This document shows, piece by piece, positions 44,926 through 54,553 of a DNA stretch of 64,000 nt; position 1 is the stretch's first letter, and the number at the start of each line of letters is the position of its first letter. The notes under the pieces are model-generated. The model made no database searches and had not been told where the DNA came from. It was given only the letters and a program-made list of their open reading frames with translations. Source of the DNA: an uncultured Roseobacter sp. (GTDB taxonomy: Bacteria > Pseudomonadota > Alphaproteobacteria > Rhodobacterales > Rhodobacteraceae); NCBI RefSeq assembly GCF_947491795.1, contig NZ_CANLKW010000003.1:620001-684000 (forward strand). Reading direction: 5' to 3'. A program made the translations under genes and the position numbers.

Positions 44926-46512
44926 TTACGCTTCCGGATGCACCTGCTTGGCGAAACGCAGTTCTGCCCGATTCGGCTGAAGCTCAAACTGTGCATCAAG
45001 CAGCTGGGCAATCTGTTTGACGATATCCAAACCAAACCCAGCTTGGCCATTCACGTTGGTACTAGTGGTGACCTGATCAGCGACAGTGATGACCAGCGCG
45101 TCGTCGGCTTCCATCGCTTGAACCATGACCACCTCACCTTTGGAGCTCAATCGGATGGCGTTCTGAACCAAGTTGGATAAGGCTTCCCAAAGCAGATGAG
45201 CATCAGAGTTGAGCTCTAAATGGGTGTCTTGAATATCCAATTGAATGCCTCCAGCGTCAGCTTGAGGCCTAAACGTCTGTTGAACTTGGTCAAACACCCT
45301 TTGGATTGCAAAGCGTTCCGCCAGCAACTCGACCTTGCCCGCATCCCGTTTCGCGTAGTTCAAAACACGCGAGATGAAGTCACCAGCAGTTACGCTGATA
45401 TCCCGTGCTTGCTCCAAGCGTTCTGCGGATGCCGTGCCCTTATGTTCTCGTACCAACCCTTGCATCATCATATGGATGGATTGCACGGGTTGCCGCAGAT
45501 CGTGGCCAATGGATCGCATCAGATGCTGCTGGAATTCATAGGCTTCACGCAGTTCGGCAGTACGATCATGCACCTGCTGCTCCAAGTTTTCCTCGCTGCG
45601 TTTGACGGCATCAAAGGCCAACTGCCGATCCGTGATAGCGGCACCAATCATCAAGCTGATGCCAGCGGACACCAGTAGGAGAAATTGTAGCGGCACCCGA
45701 TCTCCTTCAAACCCAAGCAAATATGCAGTTGGGGGAGTTAACAGCGTAGTTAATGCTGTGGCTGTCGCCGCTGATGGGAACCCACCACGGACTGCAAAGA
45801 ACACCGGCGGGATCAAAATCACATACCAAAGCGGCCCTAAGCTTGCCGCCTGTTGTGCGCCCCAAAACGCTATGAACATGGCGAGCAGGATCACCAACAC
45901 TTGGAACGCTGTGACGCTTAAATCTGGAAAAACCGATTGTTTGTTGTTGGGTTCAAACAGGCGTTTCAACAACGGAACCAGCAGAGGTGGCACGATGAAC
46001 GCGCCGATGGCGTCGCCAACCGCCCAAGGTGTGAGGATGTCCCAGGCGACTGACCATGGAAAATTGCCAACAGCAGCATGCAGTGAGACACCACTCAGAG
46101 CGCCGATGATTGCCGCGAGTATCGTGACCATCAGAACTCTGATCTGGTCTTGCAACTCGTTGCTGCTGTGAATGCCGAAACCAAACCGCAGCAGCAGGCC
46201 CGCACCGCCATAAACGAGAAACAGCCGGAAACTATGCAGGATGGGATCACGATACCCAGTGTGTTCAATGCCCAAAATGTTGCAGATGATTGGGACAGCC
46301 AGCAGCAAATTGGCTACCAACGGGGCCAACACAAACCGAACCGGCGCAACCATGGTAATGGAAAGCGTCACGCCAGCTGGCAGAAACCACAGGCTGGAAT
46401 AGGTCTCAAAGAAGTTGAATACATCAGCGGATTTGTAGGCGACCAGCCAAAGCAAGATCAGTCCAACAAAGATCACTGCATCGCGGCTGGTAAATTCAAA
46501 CGTCTTTCTCAT
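44926..46512 (-). CDS. MASE1 sensor histidine kinase
   Basis: A 528-residue membrane kinase. Residues 1-290 are a MASE1 domain with about eight helices (SLWFLPAGVTLSITMVAPVR is the signature region). Then comes a coiled coil and the HisKA domain with the phosphoacceptor in IGHDLRQPVQSIHMMM. The ATPase domain has N-box LSNLVQNAIRLSS and G2-box GFGLDIVKQIA; the G1 region is ADQVTTST, somewhat reduced. The start at 46512 (MRKTFEF) lies 53 bases from the divergent response-regulator gene. The pair probably forms one signalling system controlling the neighbouring DpdA operon. Confidence 0.85.
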   Translation of the reverse strand: MRKTFEFTSRDAVIFVGLILLWLVAYKSADVFNFFETYSSLWFLPAGVTLSITMVAPVRFVLAPLVANLLLAVPIICNILGIEHTGYRDPILHSFRLFLVYGGAGLLLRFGFGIHSSNELQDQIRVLMVTILAAIIGALSGVSLHAAVGNFPWSVAWDILTPWAVGDAIGAFIVPPLLVPLLKRLFEPNNKQSVFPDLSVTAFQVLVILLAMFIAFWGAQQAASLGPLWYVILIPPVFFAVRGGFPSAATATALTTLLTPPTAYLLGFEGDRVPLQFLLLVSAGISLMIGAAITDRQLAFDAVKRSEENLEQQVHDRTAELREAYEFQQHLMRSIGHDLRQPVQSIHMMMQGLVREHKGTASAERLEQARDISVTAGDFISRVLNYAKRDAGKVELLAERFAIQRVFDQVQQTFRPQADAGGIQLDIQDTHLELNSDAHLLWEALSNLVQNAIRLSSKGEVVMVQAMEADDALVITVADQVTTSTNVNGQAGFGLDIVKQIAQLLDAQFELQPNRAELRFAKQVHPEA

Positions 46513-46565
46513 GTCCGTCAAATGAGCCAAGCTGCTGACATAGATCAACAAAAGAAAATTGCGTG

Positions 46566-47177
46566 ATGAAAAGCCTGTTAATCGCAGACGACCATCTGAT
46601 GTTTGGTAATGCCATGGCCTACATGCTGAGCCAGATTGACTCTGACGTACGCGTTGTGGCTGTAGGTTCTGTGGATCAAGCCTTGGATCAACTGGCGACA
46701 GCCGGACCATTCGATCTGGTTCTTTTGGACTATGACATGCCCAGGACCAACGGCTTGCAGGGTTTGGAAATGATCCAGCAGCAGTTTCCGAACCAAACCG
46801 TTGGGATGCTATCGGGCCGAACCGATGCACATTTGGTGAAATCCGCCATCGATGGCGGTGCCATTGGTTGGCTTCCCAAAGTGATGTCTGAGGAACCATT
46901 GCTGCATGCGCTGCGGATGATGGCTGTTGGCGGTCAGTTCATCCCCAAAGAAGTGCTCGCAGAACTCAAGCAGTTGGAGGATCGTTGGGGTTCGCTGACC
47001 CAAACGGAAACACAGGTCGCCAACTTGGTTGCTGAAGGGCTCACTGACAAAGAGATTGCAGCGCAGATGGAGCTGTCGCCGAAAACCGTGGAAAACCATG
47101 TGCGGTCGCTGCTGAAGAAGGCCGGTGCGGTAAACCGAACCAAGTTTGCCGTTATGTATGTGGCGGAACGAACGTGA
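46566..47177 (+). CDS. NarL/FixJ-type response regulator
   Basis: A 203-residue regulator. The receiver has D8-D9, phosphoacceptor D55 (LVLLDYDMPRTNG), and Ser and Lys in GMLSG and WLPKV. The LuxR-type HTH is LTDKEIAAQMELSPKTVENH. An upstream GTG (46563) could also start it. It is divergent from the MASE1 kinase, its likely partner. The duplicated boxes at 44.8 kb are candidate targets. Confidence 0.88.
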   Translation: MKSLLIADDHLMFGNAMAYMLSQIDSDVRVVAVGSVDQALDQLATAGPFDLVLLDYDMPRTNGLQGLEMIQQQFPNQTVGMLSGRTDAHLVKSAIDGGAIGWLPKVMSEEPLLHALRMMAVGGQFIPKEVLAELKQLEDRWGSLTQTETQVANLVAEGLTDKEIAAQMELSPKTVENHVRSLLKKAGAVNRTKFAVMYVAERT

Positions 47178-47361
47178 AGGCCGAAATCGGGCCTTTGTCA
47201 TCGTATTTGATTATAAAACACTGCCTGCTTGAGAGCAGACATTCCTTCCGGGCACGATAGATTTACCGAGGTAAGAGGCTCAGCTAGTGTGGACAGTAAG
47301 GTGGCCACAAATTGGCATATACAGTCCCGTTCGCACAAAATTTGACACATGAGCAGCAAGA

Positions 47362-50300
47362 ATGACGAACAAAATTCTTATACAGAGGCGTTTTGCCCCC
47401 ACAGAGGAAAAGCAACTCAGTGATCCCGACTACCTTTCGTATTTCGGAGACCAACCTCACGGCGTCAAAGCATGGTCAGACTTATTAGGAATGAGTCCTG
47501 TCGTGGTGCTTGGTGAGGGGCGTATTGGTAAGACCTTCGAGTTCATGTCGCAAGTTGAGCAACTGAGATCACAGGATCAATTTGCATTTTTTGTGCCGTT
47601 GGAACGCCTACATGATGAGAGTTTTGATGAAGCGTTAGAGCCAGAAGATATTGAAATATTCGATGCCTGGAAAAACTCGGCAAACTGCACAGGCTTCTTT
47701 TTTCTAGATGCTTTGGATGAGTTGAAACTCCGCGAAGGCACTCTGCGCAAGGCTCTAAAGAAGTTAACGGATGCAGTTGAACCTTATTTTGGGCGCGTCA
47801 ATGTCATTCTGTCCTGTCGCCCCTCCGATTGGAAACATTCGGTAGATCAACGTTCCTTGAAGCGTTTCTGCATTTCAAGAAATGCGAGCCGACCAGAAGT
47901 CACTGCAGATCCAGAAGCAGCTTTTCTTGCTTTGGTTTCAAAAGAAGACACAAGTACTGAAGAGAAAGGCCCAGCGACTACCGAATATGTTGGCGTAGAT
48001 CGAAGCCAAGTAAACATCGTTTCCATGTTACCGCTAAGCAAGAATGAAGTACGAGATTTTGCGGGGCTTTACTCCGAAAATTACGCAGAGGAGTTTTGCA
48101 ATCACCTTGAAACCAATGATCTCTGGCATCTTCACCGTCTGCCCGCAGAGATCATGGACACTCTTGATCAGTTGCAGGCGGGCCAGCCGCTGGGACATTT
48201 GGAAGAGCAAGTTCGGTTTGGTATTCAGGAAAAGCTTGCTGAGACTGAAGAAAATAAGCGCCGGTCCTTAAGCTTAGACAAAGCCGTAGCTGGGGCCGAG
48301 CGGATCGCACTTGCATTGTTCCTTCTCAAACGTCGCAGCTTGAAGACTGAGAAAAACAATGATCCTGACACCTTGCACGTAAACGACGTTCTCACTGATT
48401 GGCAACCTCAAGAGCAGGAGGAACTGATTGGGAAGGCATTGTTTGACCCAAGCGGCGTTGGAGCAGTTCGCTTTCACCATAGGTCGTCGCAAGAGTATTT
48501 AGCCGCCCGAAGGTTGCTCCATCTACGTGAGCAAGGCATGCCAATCCGTGAGTTTTTCGAGCTACTTTTCAGCAATATCGGCGGTAAGCAGGTCGTCAGG
48601 CCTAGTATGGCACCGATAACGGCTTGGTTGTCGCTGTGGCTTTCAGATGTTCGTCAACAGGTATTGGTTCTCGAACCAACTCTTCTTTTTCGACAAGGTT
48701 TGCCCAGTGCTTTGCCACTTGATTTGAAGGCTGAAATTTTAAGAGCATACGTCAAACAGTATTCAAATAAGGACTGGTGCCGAACAGGGATTGACGCAGA
48801 AAACCTGCGACGAATTGCAGATAAAAATCTAGCTCCGGTGGTGCGGGAGCTTTGGGCGGAGGGCTACACCGGGCACGACAGCCGAGAAATCCTACTGGAT
48901 TTTATCTACGCAGCTCCAATTTCGGAGTGTGCTGATCTCGCACTTGACGCCGCTTTGGATTCAGAAACCGGGCCCGTTCACCAAACCTACGGAGCTTGGG
49001 GCGTTCTAGATGGCGGTACGGACGATCAAAAGCATTTGCTAGCTGACGAGTTGCTGCAAGGCCATTTGTCAGAGCGGGTTACGAGGAACATACTGCCGCG
49101 ATTGGTCCCGCAACAAATCGGCATAGATGAAGCCTTTTCTCATATTGATGGCATGGTGGAGATACCAAATTCAGTTCATGGATTGAATTATACGGTTTAT
49201 CAAATCTCGAAGAACGCAGAGGTGTCACGTTCGGATAGGATTTCATTGCGCAGCAGCTTAGCTGACGCCATTTGGCGAACACGGCGCGCCGATTGTAGAA
49301 TGTACCAGGCGCGCTCGGAGAAAGATCACTATCAAGATGGTCTCATTGCTGCATGTGCCGCATCGATACCTACAATGAGTGAGAATCCCCAAGTCTGGGC
49401 GCGTGCTGTTGCTATAGCAATGCACTTCGGTGAACGACGTGAGAGCATCATCGCAAAAGAGGAGACCAAGGCAGTTTGGGTTGCTTTCGGTGAGAACCCC
49501 ATCCTTCGCGCGAGCTTGTTCTGGGCGTGCCTTGAGATGGCCGACGAACTTGAGGGGCATGAGGATGACTGGCCGAGGTTCATTCGATCGATTTCAGAGA
49601 GCAGAAGATCAACCCGACTGGACGACAGCGACTTAGAATGGCTTCTTCCAGCTCTCGAAAACGATGCACCCGAATACCAGCGAGGCGTCGCATTTGAGGC
49701 CGTAAAGTACTTCTTTGATCTGAGAAATAATGCGGATTTGGCGCAATCAGTGTCGCAGAGGATTCAAGACAAGCCAGCATGGTGTGAAACATTGCATCAC
49801 ATTTTGAATCCGCAGCCGCGCGAACCCGATGAATTCGAGCTGGAGATGCAGGCTCGGGATGCAGAACATAAGCAGGAAGACGCAAAGCGAGTACAGGACT
49901 GGGTTGATTGGCGCTCAGAAGTGCTTGCTGATCCAGACTTTCTGTTGGGTGGTGACAAGCGTCTCGGAGTTCTTTTTGATGCTCACAAGGTGATCGAGCA
50001 AGGCGTGCAACGTGACAGCCACTGGGGGCTCTGGGATAGTAATCTCATTGCTGGTACCTTTAGCGAACAATTCCTTGAACGATACCGAGCGGAATTGTCC
50101 AAATACTGGCGCGAAACAGAAGTATTGTTGCCAAGTGAACGCGAGACCAGCCAGCGCAATACGATTTTCAACAAGTACCTCCTGGCCCTGGCAGCAGTTA
50201 AGGCAGAGGCAGAAGTTCCAGGTTGGGCAACCCGACTTGCACACGAAGAAGCTATCCAAGCTTCGCGCATTGCTTGCTTGGAACTAAACGGATTTGGCAG

Positions 50301-51654
50301 CTACTATGTTGAACTCGACAAAGAGCACCCAGACGCGACGGCACAAGCCGTTGTCCAAGAGTGCCTGGCGCAACTGAACCAGCTGGGTGAAACAGGTCGC
50401 GCAGACATGTTTCATGACGTTTTTTATCACGGAACGGACAACATAAAATCTGCCTTTGCAGCTCATGTTGCACCGCAGCTGAGCACTACACCGCTGGATG
50501 ACATTCAAGGTTTACGCGACGCCGTTGACTACGCCGTCCGTATCATTTCTACGCACGGCTCGCACGAAGAAAAGCAGATCGTAACAAATGCGTTGCAGTC
50601 TGGAATGACCGGTGACTGGCCAATTGGCTTCAACATTTCCCTTTTGGCAACCCTAAATCCTGAAATTGGGTGTCAGGCACTTTTGGATCAAACATGCGAT
50701 CTAGACGACAACTCTCAACGTTCTGAAGCTGTGGCAATTTTCGCATTAGTGTTTGGTGACCGGCACGACCGCCGAACGCCAAACCTGAACTCAATTCCCG
50801 TTGAGCGCCGAGTGCCTTTGCTTCGTGATCTCATATTGCGTGCCTATCAAGCTGTTCGCCGCGACGAAGATGTTAGTCACGATGGTGTCTATTCGCCAGG
50901 GGTACGAGACAACGCTCAAGATGCGCGATCATTCCTGTTTGACACCTTGCTAGATGTAAAGCACGCGACTGTTCTATCCGTGCTACATGAACTCGCAGAA
51001 AGAGCAGAGTTCTCCCATATGCCTGACCGGCTCCGCCAAATGTCCTATGAAATCGCTGCACAGATCAGCGACGATACACCTTGTCCGCTGACTGTGTTTC
51101 AAGCACTAGACCGTGAGAGTGCCTTTGTTCCATTCGACAAGAGATCGCTTTTTGTAGCAATGATGGGACGGCTTGATGCATTCGAGCACGACATTCTGCA
51201 TGCGGAAGATCGGCCAATTGAGGCTCTCCGATTGCTAAAACCGGAGACAGATTTGCGCTCATTCATCTCAAATTGGCTTCGGGGACGAGATAGAGGGGTT
51301 TTTGACTTCACCCAAGAGGCAGTTGTCGCTGATGAGAATCGTACCGATTTGCGTCTCCATCCAAAGTCTATGCCAGGATATGCAACTGTCGAGCTAAAGC
51401 GCGAGACGTGGAGCATTTCTGAGTTTGAAACCGCCCTTCACGATCAGCTTGTCGGCCAATACCTGCAACATGAAAGATGTCAGGTTGGCTGCCTACTAAT
51501 TTGCCAACGAGTTCAGAAACAGTGGCGGAACCCAGAGGGTGGAGAAATGTGGGGACTACAAGAAGTCGTTGCTCATCTCCAAACACAAGCTGATGAGCTG
51601 ATGTCTCAAAATCCAGAGTTACATCTCTCGGTAAAGGGCATCGACTATTCATAA
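47362..51654 (+). CDS. NACHT-like NTPase with C-terminal nuclease-like domain
   Basis: A 1430-residue STAND-type protein. Walker A is GEGRIGKT (51-58), Walker B is GFFFLDALDEL (111-121, the NACHT form with two acidic residues), and the sensor is ILSCRPSDW (149-157). A winged-helix/ARM-like region follows and a very long helical repeat region fills residues 350-1280. The C-terminal 100 residues resemble a PD-(D/E)XK nuclease: D1329 (RTDLRL), E1344-x-K1346 (ATVELKRE) and a DQLVGQYL motif. Typical Avs proteins carry the nuclease at the N-terminus, so the order here is reversed. A single gene with AT-rich composition; probably an abortive-infection sensor-effector. Confidence 0.75.
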   Translation: MTNKILIQRRFAPTEEKQLSDPDYLSYFGDQPHGVKAWSDLLGMSPVVVLGEGRIGKTFEFMSQVEQLRSQDQFAFFVPLERLHDESFDEALEPEDIEIFDAWKNSANCTGFFFLDALDELKLREGTLRKALKKLTDAVEPYFGRVNVILSCRPSDWKHSVDQRSLKRFCISRNASRPEVTADPEAAFLALVSKEDTSTEEKGPATTEYVGVDRSQVNIVSMLPLSKNEVRDFAGLYSENYAEEFCNHLETNDLWHLHRLPAEIMDTLDQLQAGQPLGHLEEQVRFGIQEKLAETEENKRRSLSLDKAVAGAERIALALFLLKRRSLKTEKNNDPDTLHVNDVLTDWQPQEQEELIGKALFDPSGVGAVRFHHRSSQEYLAARRLLHLREQGMPIREFFELLFSNIGGKQVVRPSMAPITAWLSLWLSDVRQQVLVLEPTLLFRQGLPSALPLDLKAEILRAYVKQYSNKDWCRTGIDAENLRRIADKNLAPVVRELWAEGYTGHDSREILLDFIYAAPISECADLALDAALDSETGPVHQTYGAWGVLDGGTDDQKHLLADELLQGHLSERVTRNILPRLVPQQIGIDEAFSHIDGMVEIPNSVHGLNYTVYQISKNAEVSRSDRISLRSSLADAIWRTRRADCRMYQARSEKDHYQDGLIAACAASIPTMSENPQVWARAVAIAMHFGERRESIIAKEETKAVWVAFGENPILRASLFWACLEMADELEGHEDDWPRFIRSISESRRSTRLDDSDLEWLLPALENDAPEYQRGVAFEAVKYFFDLRNNADLAQSVSQRIQDKPAWCETLHHILNPQPREPDEFELEMQARDAEHKQEDAKRVQDWVDWRSEVLADPDFLLGGDKRLGVLFDAHKVIEQGVQRDSHWGLWDSNLIAGTFSEQFLERYRAELSKYWRETEVLLPSERETSQRNTIFNKYLLALAAVKAEAEVPGWATRLAHEEAIQASRIACLELNGFGSYYVELDKEHPDATAQAVVQECLAQLNQLGETGRADMFHDVFYHGTDNIKSAFAAHVAPQLSTTPLDDIQGLRDAVDYAVRIISTHGSHEEKQIVTNALQSGMTGDWPIGFNISLLATLNPEIGCQALLDQTCDLDDNSQRSEAVAIFALVFGDRHDRRTPNLNSIPVERRVPLLRDLILRAYQAVRRDEDVSHDGVYSPGVRDNAQDARSFLFDTLLDVKHATVLSVLHELAERAEFSHMPDRLRQMSYEIAAQISDDTPCPLTVFQALDRESAFVPFDKRSLFVAMMGRLDAFEHDILHAEDRPIEALRLLKPETDLRSFISNWLRGRDRGVFDFTQEAVVADENRTDLRLHPKSMPGYATVELKRETWSISEFETALHDQLVGQYLQHERCQVGCLLICQRVQKQWRNPEGGEMWGLQEVVAHLQTQADELMSQNPELHLSVKGIDYS

Positions 51655-51760
51655 TTTTTTCAAGAGATAGCCGTTCTCGAGTGTAAACTCTGCATTTTGG
51701 TTTTCAGAAGGGGCGAAATGGACCCTAAGGATCGCTACCCGCCCTACGCTGTGAGCCCCA

Positions 51761-53074
51761 TTACTTCCGACGATACTGCAGCAGCCGCTTCTTTGACCAA
51801 TCCGGTATCAGCTGCGCGATCTCATCGGTGGGCCTGATCTTGCTGTAGTAGGCATCGATCATTTTGCTTGATGTGCCAACGTTGCGACCCAACAGATGGT
51901 GCCCAACACCTTCCCGGATTTGCTGGGTGATGTAGAAGTGGCGGAAGCTGAAACTGTCTCTGAGTTTACCGTTGCGGGCCTCACGTAGGTCAGCGGCGAC
52001 CAGTAGTTTGGCCAAACCAATTTTGAAACTGCGGATGCGCTTGCCTTCGTGGTTGAAGAACACTGGATCACTGTCCTCGGGCATCCTACCTGTAGCCACA
52101 TAAAACAGTGACTTGAGCAGGTTTATGAATGTCAGCGTTTCCGGCATGGCAGCCATCTCACGTTCTTTGCCTTTGCCGCGCACCTGCATCACGGTGACAT
52201 CACAGAGTTCACCGTTTTCCGCGTGGATTTTTCTCGCTTCGATGTCACCCCAGCTGAGATTGAACAGTTCGGTGGGCCGCATGCCGGTGAACGCCGCTAT
52301 CATGCAAAAGCAATGAAGTCGGAGCCGGTCCTGATAGGTTTTTTGATTTTTTCCGGTTGGGTCATCTTGGGAAAATTCATACTCGCGCACACGATTTTCG
52401 GAGACGGATTTCAGATGCATGAACTCCTCCCAAGTGAACCCAGGCCTGCTGTTGTCTTTGCGTCGTTTGTCTTTGGGCGCATGGATCTCAGGGATTTCAA
52501 TGACGTAGCCACGGCGTTGGCCAAACTCGAACAGCTGGCGCAACAGTAGGCTTTCCTTGTGCAGGGTCGATTTCGATGGATAGCCTTCCTTAACGGGCCG
52601 GAAAACCCGCGTTTTCTCTCCTTTGATCATGCGGGTGTATTCGATCAGTGGGTTTTTCGAACCGGGGCCGGTGATCCAGTATTCCTTACGGAAATCCCAG
52701 TACTCGTCGATGTCATCGGCTTTCAGCGCACTCATCAGCTTGCCTTTGAAGTGCTCCACAAAGTAGCGGCGGACAATCATCGGATACTGTTTCGCGTGAT
52801 ATTCTGCTTTCTCCCCGCGTTGGACAGCCAGTTCGATGCCCGCGATGAACTCTTCTGCGATCTTCTCGAAGTGCTTTTTGTTTACGGACAATCCCACTTC
52901 GGCCAGTGCACATGCTTTGATCCATTTGGATTGAGCGCGGCGTTCCGCCTCAATGGGGTCTGAGGTGCCCAAAGACAGCCGCTGCTGCCCCTGGCCCTTG
53001 ATTGAGTACTGCACGTAGTAGCGCCCGTTGGGTGGGCGTTGATAGAGCGTGTAACCTTCTGAAACTGGGTCCAT
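51761..53074 (-). CDS. Integrase of the tRNA-Phe element
   Basis: A 437-residue phage-type tyrosine integrase. The N-terminal arm-binding domain (YTLYQRPPNGRYYVQYSIKG) and a SAM-like core-binding domain (about 50-230) precede the catalytic domain: R in FTGMRPTELFNLSW, R in SFSFRHFY (Ser in place of the first His), and the C-terminal ...RNVGTSSKMIDAYYSK with the nucleophilic Tyr. The start at 53074 follows from domain alignment; an ATG at 53125 also exists. It is the only full-length integrase between the att sites and therefore the likely enzyme for the tRNA-Phe site. Confidence 0.85.
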   Translation of the reverse strand: MDPVSEGYTLYQRPPNGRYYVQYSIKGQGQQRLSLGTSDPIEAERRAQSKWIKACALAEVGLSVNKKHFEKIAEEFIAGIELAVQRGEKAEYHAKQYPMIVRRYFVEHFKGKLMSALKADDIDEYWDFRKEYWITGPGSKNPLIEYTRMIKGEKTRVFRPVKEGYPSKSTLHKESLLLRQLFEFGQRRGYVIEIPEIHAPKDKRRKDNSRPGFTWEEFMHLKSVSENRVREYEFSQDDPTGKNQKTYQDRLRLHCFCMIAAFTGMRPTELFNLSWGDIEARKIHAENGELCDVTVMQVRGKGKEREMAAMPETLTFINLLKSLFYVATGRMPEDSDPVFFNHEGKRIRSFKIGLAKLLVAADLREARNGKLRDSFSFRHFYITQQIREGVGHHLLGRNVGTSSKMIDAYYSKIRPTDEIAQLIPDWSKKRLLQYRRK

Positions 53075-53262
53075 TTTGATCTGCCTGTGGTTGATGTCAC
53101 CTTTGGCATAAAGCCACCGCATCATCTGGACGAGTTCAAGAAGTGGTTCTTACGGGCTTAGCCTATGGATCACAGTCGCCCCAAAGTTCATGCGCAAAAA
53201 CAATATCTTCGCCAAACTTGAGGAGTGGGTCAGACCCAACGTGTCAACAAAGGAGACACGCA

Positions 53263-53616
53263 ATGGAACAATCCAAAATCAACCGCTGGGTCGAAGTGAG
53301 TTTTCAACGCGACCTAGTTCACGGTGACAAAAATGTTGAGGTGCCTATCGGCAAGCAGCATCGTCATCGCGTTACGTTTTTCGTAAGGGTAAATGTGCAT
53401 CATGCGGATCGTGAAATCGAGTATTTTGCCCTTCGCAAGTTCTGCATGGAGCTTTGGTCCGGTGACACGCACCAAGTTGGTGATGCCAGCCTGGAGGCTA
53501 TTGCTGAACGCATGTTGAGCCAACTGGTGGCTGAATATCCAAACCGTAATTGGGAACTGCGTGTTTTGGAAGATGCCGAGAATGGCGCGGTGATCCAATA
53601 CGCAGATGCCGCCTAA
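53263..53616 (+). CDS. QueD/PTPS-like T-fold protein
   Basis: A 117-residue protein that aligns over its whole length with 6-carboxytetrahydropterin synthase (QueD). A histidine early (RDLVHGDK), then HRHRVTFFVRV in place of HGHNY, EYFALRKFCMELW in place of the DF..LK helix, a DTHQVGD segment at the DH..LN position, SLEAIAERMLSQLVAEYPNR in place of PT.E.LA, and a VLEDAENGAVIQY end in place of ET..A.Y. Zinc ligands could be kept, but the cysteine is missing. QueD makes the precursor of preQ0. In an element with YhhQ and DpdA this fits 7-deazaguanine metabolism. Strong RBS AAAGGAGACAC. Confidence 0.5.
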   Translation: MEQSKINRWVEVSFQRDLVHGDKNVEVPIGKQHRHRVTFFVRVNVHHADREIEYFALRKFCMELWSGDTHQVGDASLEAIAERMLSQLVAEYPNRNWELRVLEDAENGAVIQYADAA

Positions 53617-53675
53617 GACCCAATAGGAAAGCCGCTGGCGCGAACCAGCGGCTTTCACAGCAACGCACTGCTGGA

Positions 53676-54125
53676 CTACCCTTTTGGCTTGCCAGCGGGT
53701 TTCTTTGGCTTCGTTTTGACCATCTGCTGCAGTGCATCATCCAACTCTCCGGCCAGAACCGCTGAACGAACCGTCTGCAGCACCTCAACCAAGTTGGTGA
53801 TCTCACCAACTTCGATGCTGTTCTTGTCTTCCAGCAGTGGTAGTTCTTTCGCCCCATCCCGCAGGGTCAGCATCCAAGCGCCGGTGTGATGTTGCCACCA
53901 CCATTTGCGCACTGCGCGTTGTTCGGTGATCTGTTTGCGCTCGCCGTCCTCCCCGCGCACCCATTTGCGGATATCTTCGAGGAATTCTTCGTCACGCAGC
54001 TCAGCTTCAGCAGCTTCGATTTGGGTTTCCAGCTTGCGCAGGAGGTTCAAACGCTTCTTTGCCACCGGTGAAACAGGTGTCTTCTGAGAGCTTACTGTGA
54101 GTGAAAGTTGGGGGAGATGTTGCAT
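53676..54125 (-). CDS. Hypothetical coiled-coil protein
   Basis: A 149-residue charged protein. Residues 20-60 are a coiled coil (RLNLLRKLETQIEAAEAELR). It has a WWWQHHTGAWML stretch in the middle and a Lys/Pro-rich tail (KTKPKKPAGKPKG) typical of nucleic-acid-associated proteins. No known family. It faces the QueD-like gene tail-to-tail. Confidence 0.55.
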   Translation of the reverse strand: MQHLPQLSLTVSSQKTPVSPVAKKRLNLLRKLETQIEAAEAELRDEEFLEDIRKWVRGEDGERKQITEQRAVRKWWWQHHTGAWMLTLRDGAKELPLLEDKNSIEVGEITNLVEVLQTVRSAVLAGELDDALQQMVKTKPKKPAGKPKG

Positions 54126-54193
54126 GGCATGGGCCTTCTTTTGTGGAACATGCCAGGATCAGTTAATGCCACCTGGATCGAAGAGCGACTGGT

Positions 54194-54553
54194 TTATGCG
54201 TCTTCCAGCACCTGCAAGTCATCCATCACCTCCACAAAAGTCATCTCAACGTTGATCCGCGCCACCAATTGTTCCAACTGATCATACGCTTGGTTCAAGT
54301 TTTCCGCATATGGTTGGCGGAAATGCTGGTTGCCAACGAATGCGGCCATGATGGTTTTGGTCACACTCATCAGTGTTTCCAACACGCGCCGACTTGGTTG
54401 GCGGTTCCGCGTGACCATGCAGGAATAGTATGATGGCCCCATTCCCAGAATTCTGCGTGAAAATGCCTGCTGGGACCGGGTTAGGTTGTTTCGTCGGTAT
54501 AACTGGAACGCATCTCGTAGAATATTGTCACCGGCGTATTCGTTGTATCTCAT
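54194..54553 (-). CDS. Small HTH-like protein (DUF6626-like)
   Basis: A 119-residue protein. The N-terminal segment ILRDAFQLYRRNNLTRSQQA-FSRRILGMGPSYYS has the shape of a helix-turn-helix that I associate with an alphaproteobacterial family of unknown function (DUF6626). The second half is helical. Upstream gene in the same direction as the coiled-coil gene. A DNA-binding role is possible. Confidence 0.55.
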   Translation of the reverse strand: MRYNEYAGDNILRDAFQLYRRNNLTRSQQAFSRRILGMGPSYYSCMVTRNRQPSRRVLETLMSVTKTIMAAFVGNQHFRQPYAENLNQAYDQLEQLVARINVEMTFVEVMDDLQVLEDA

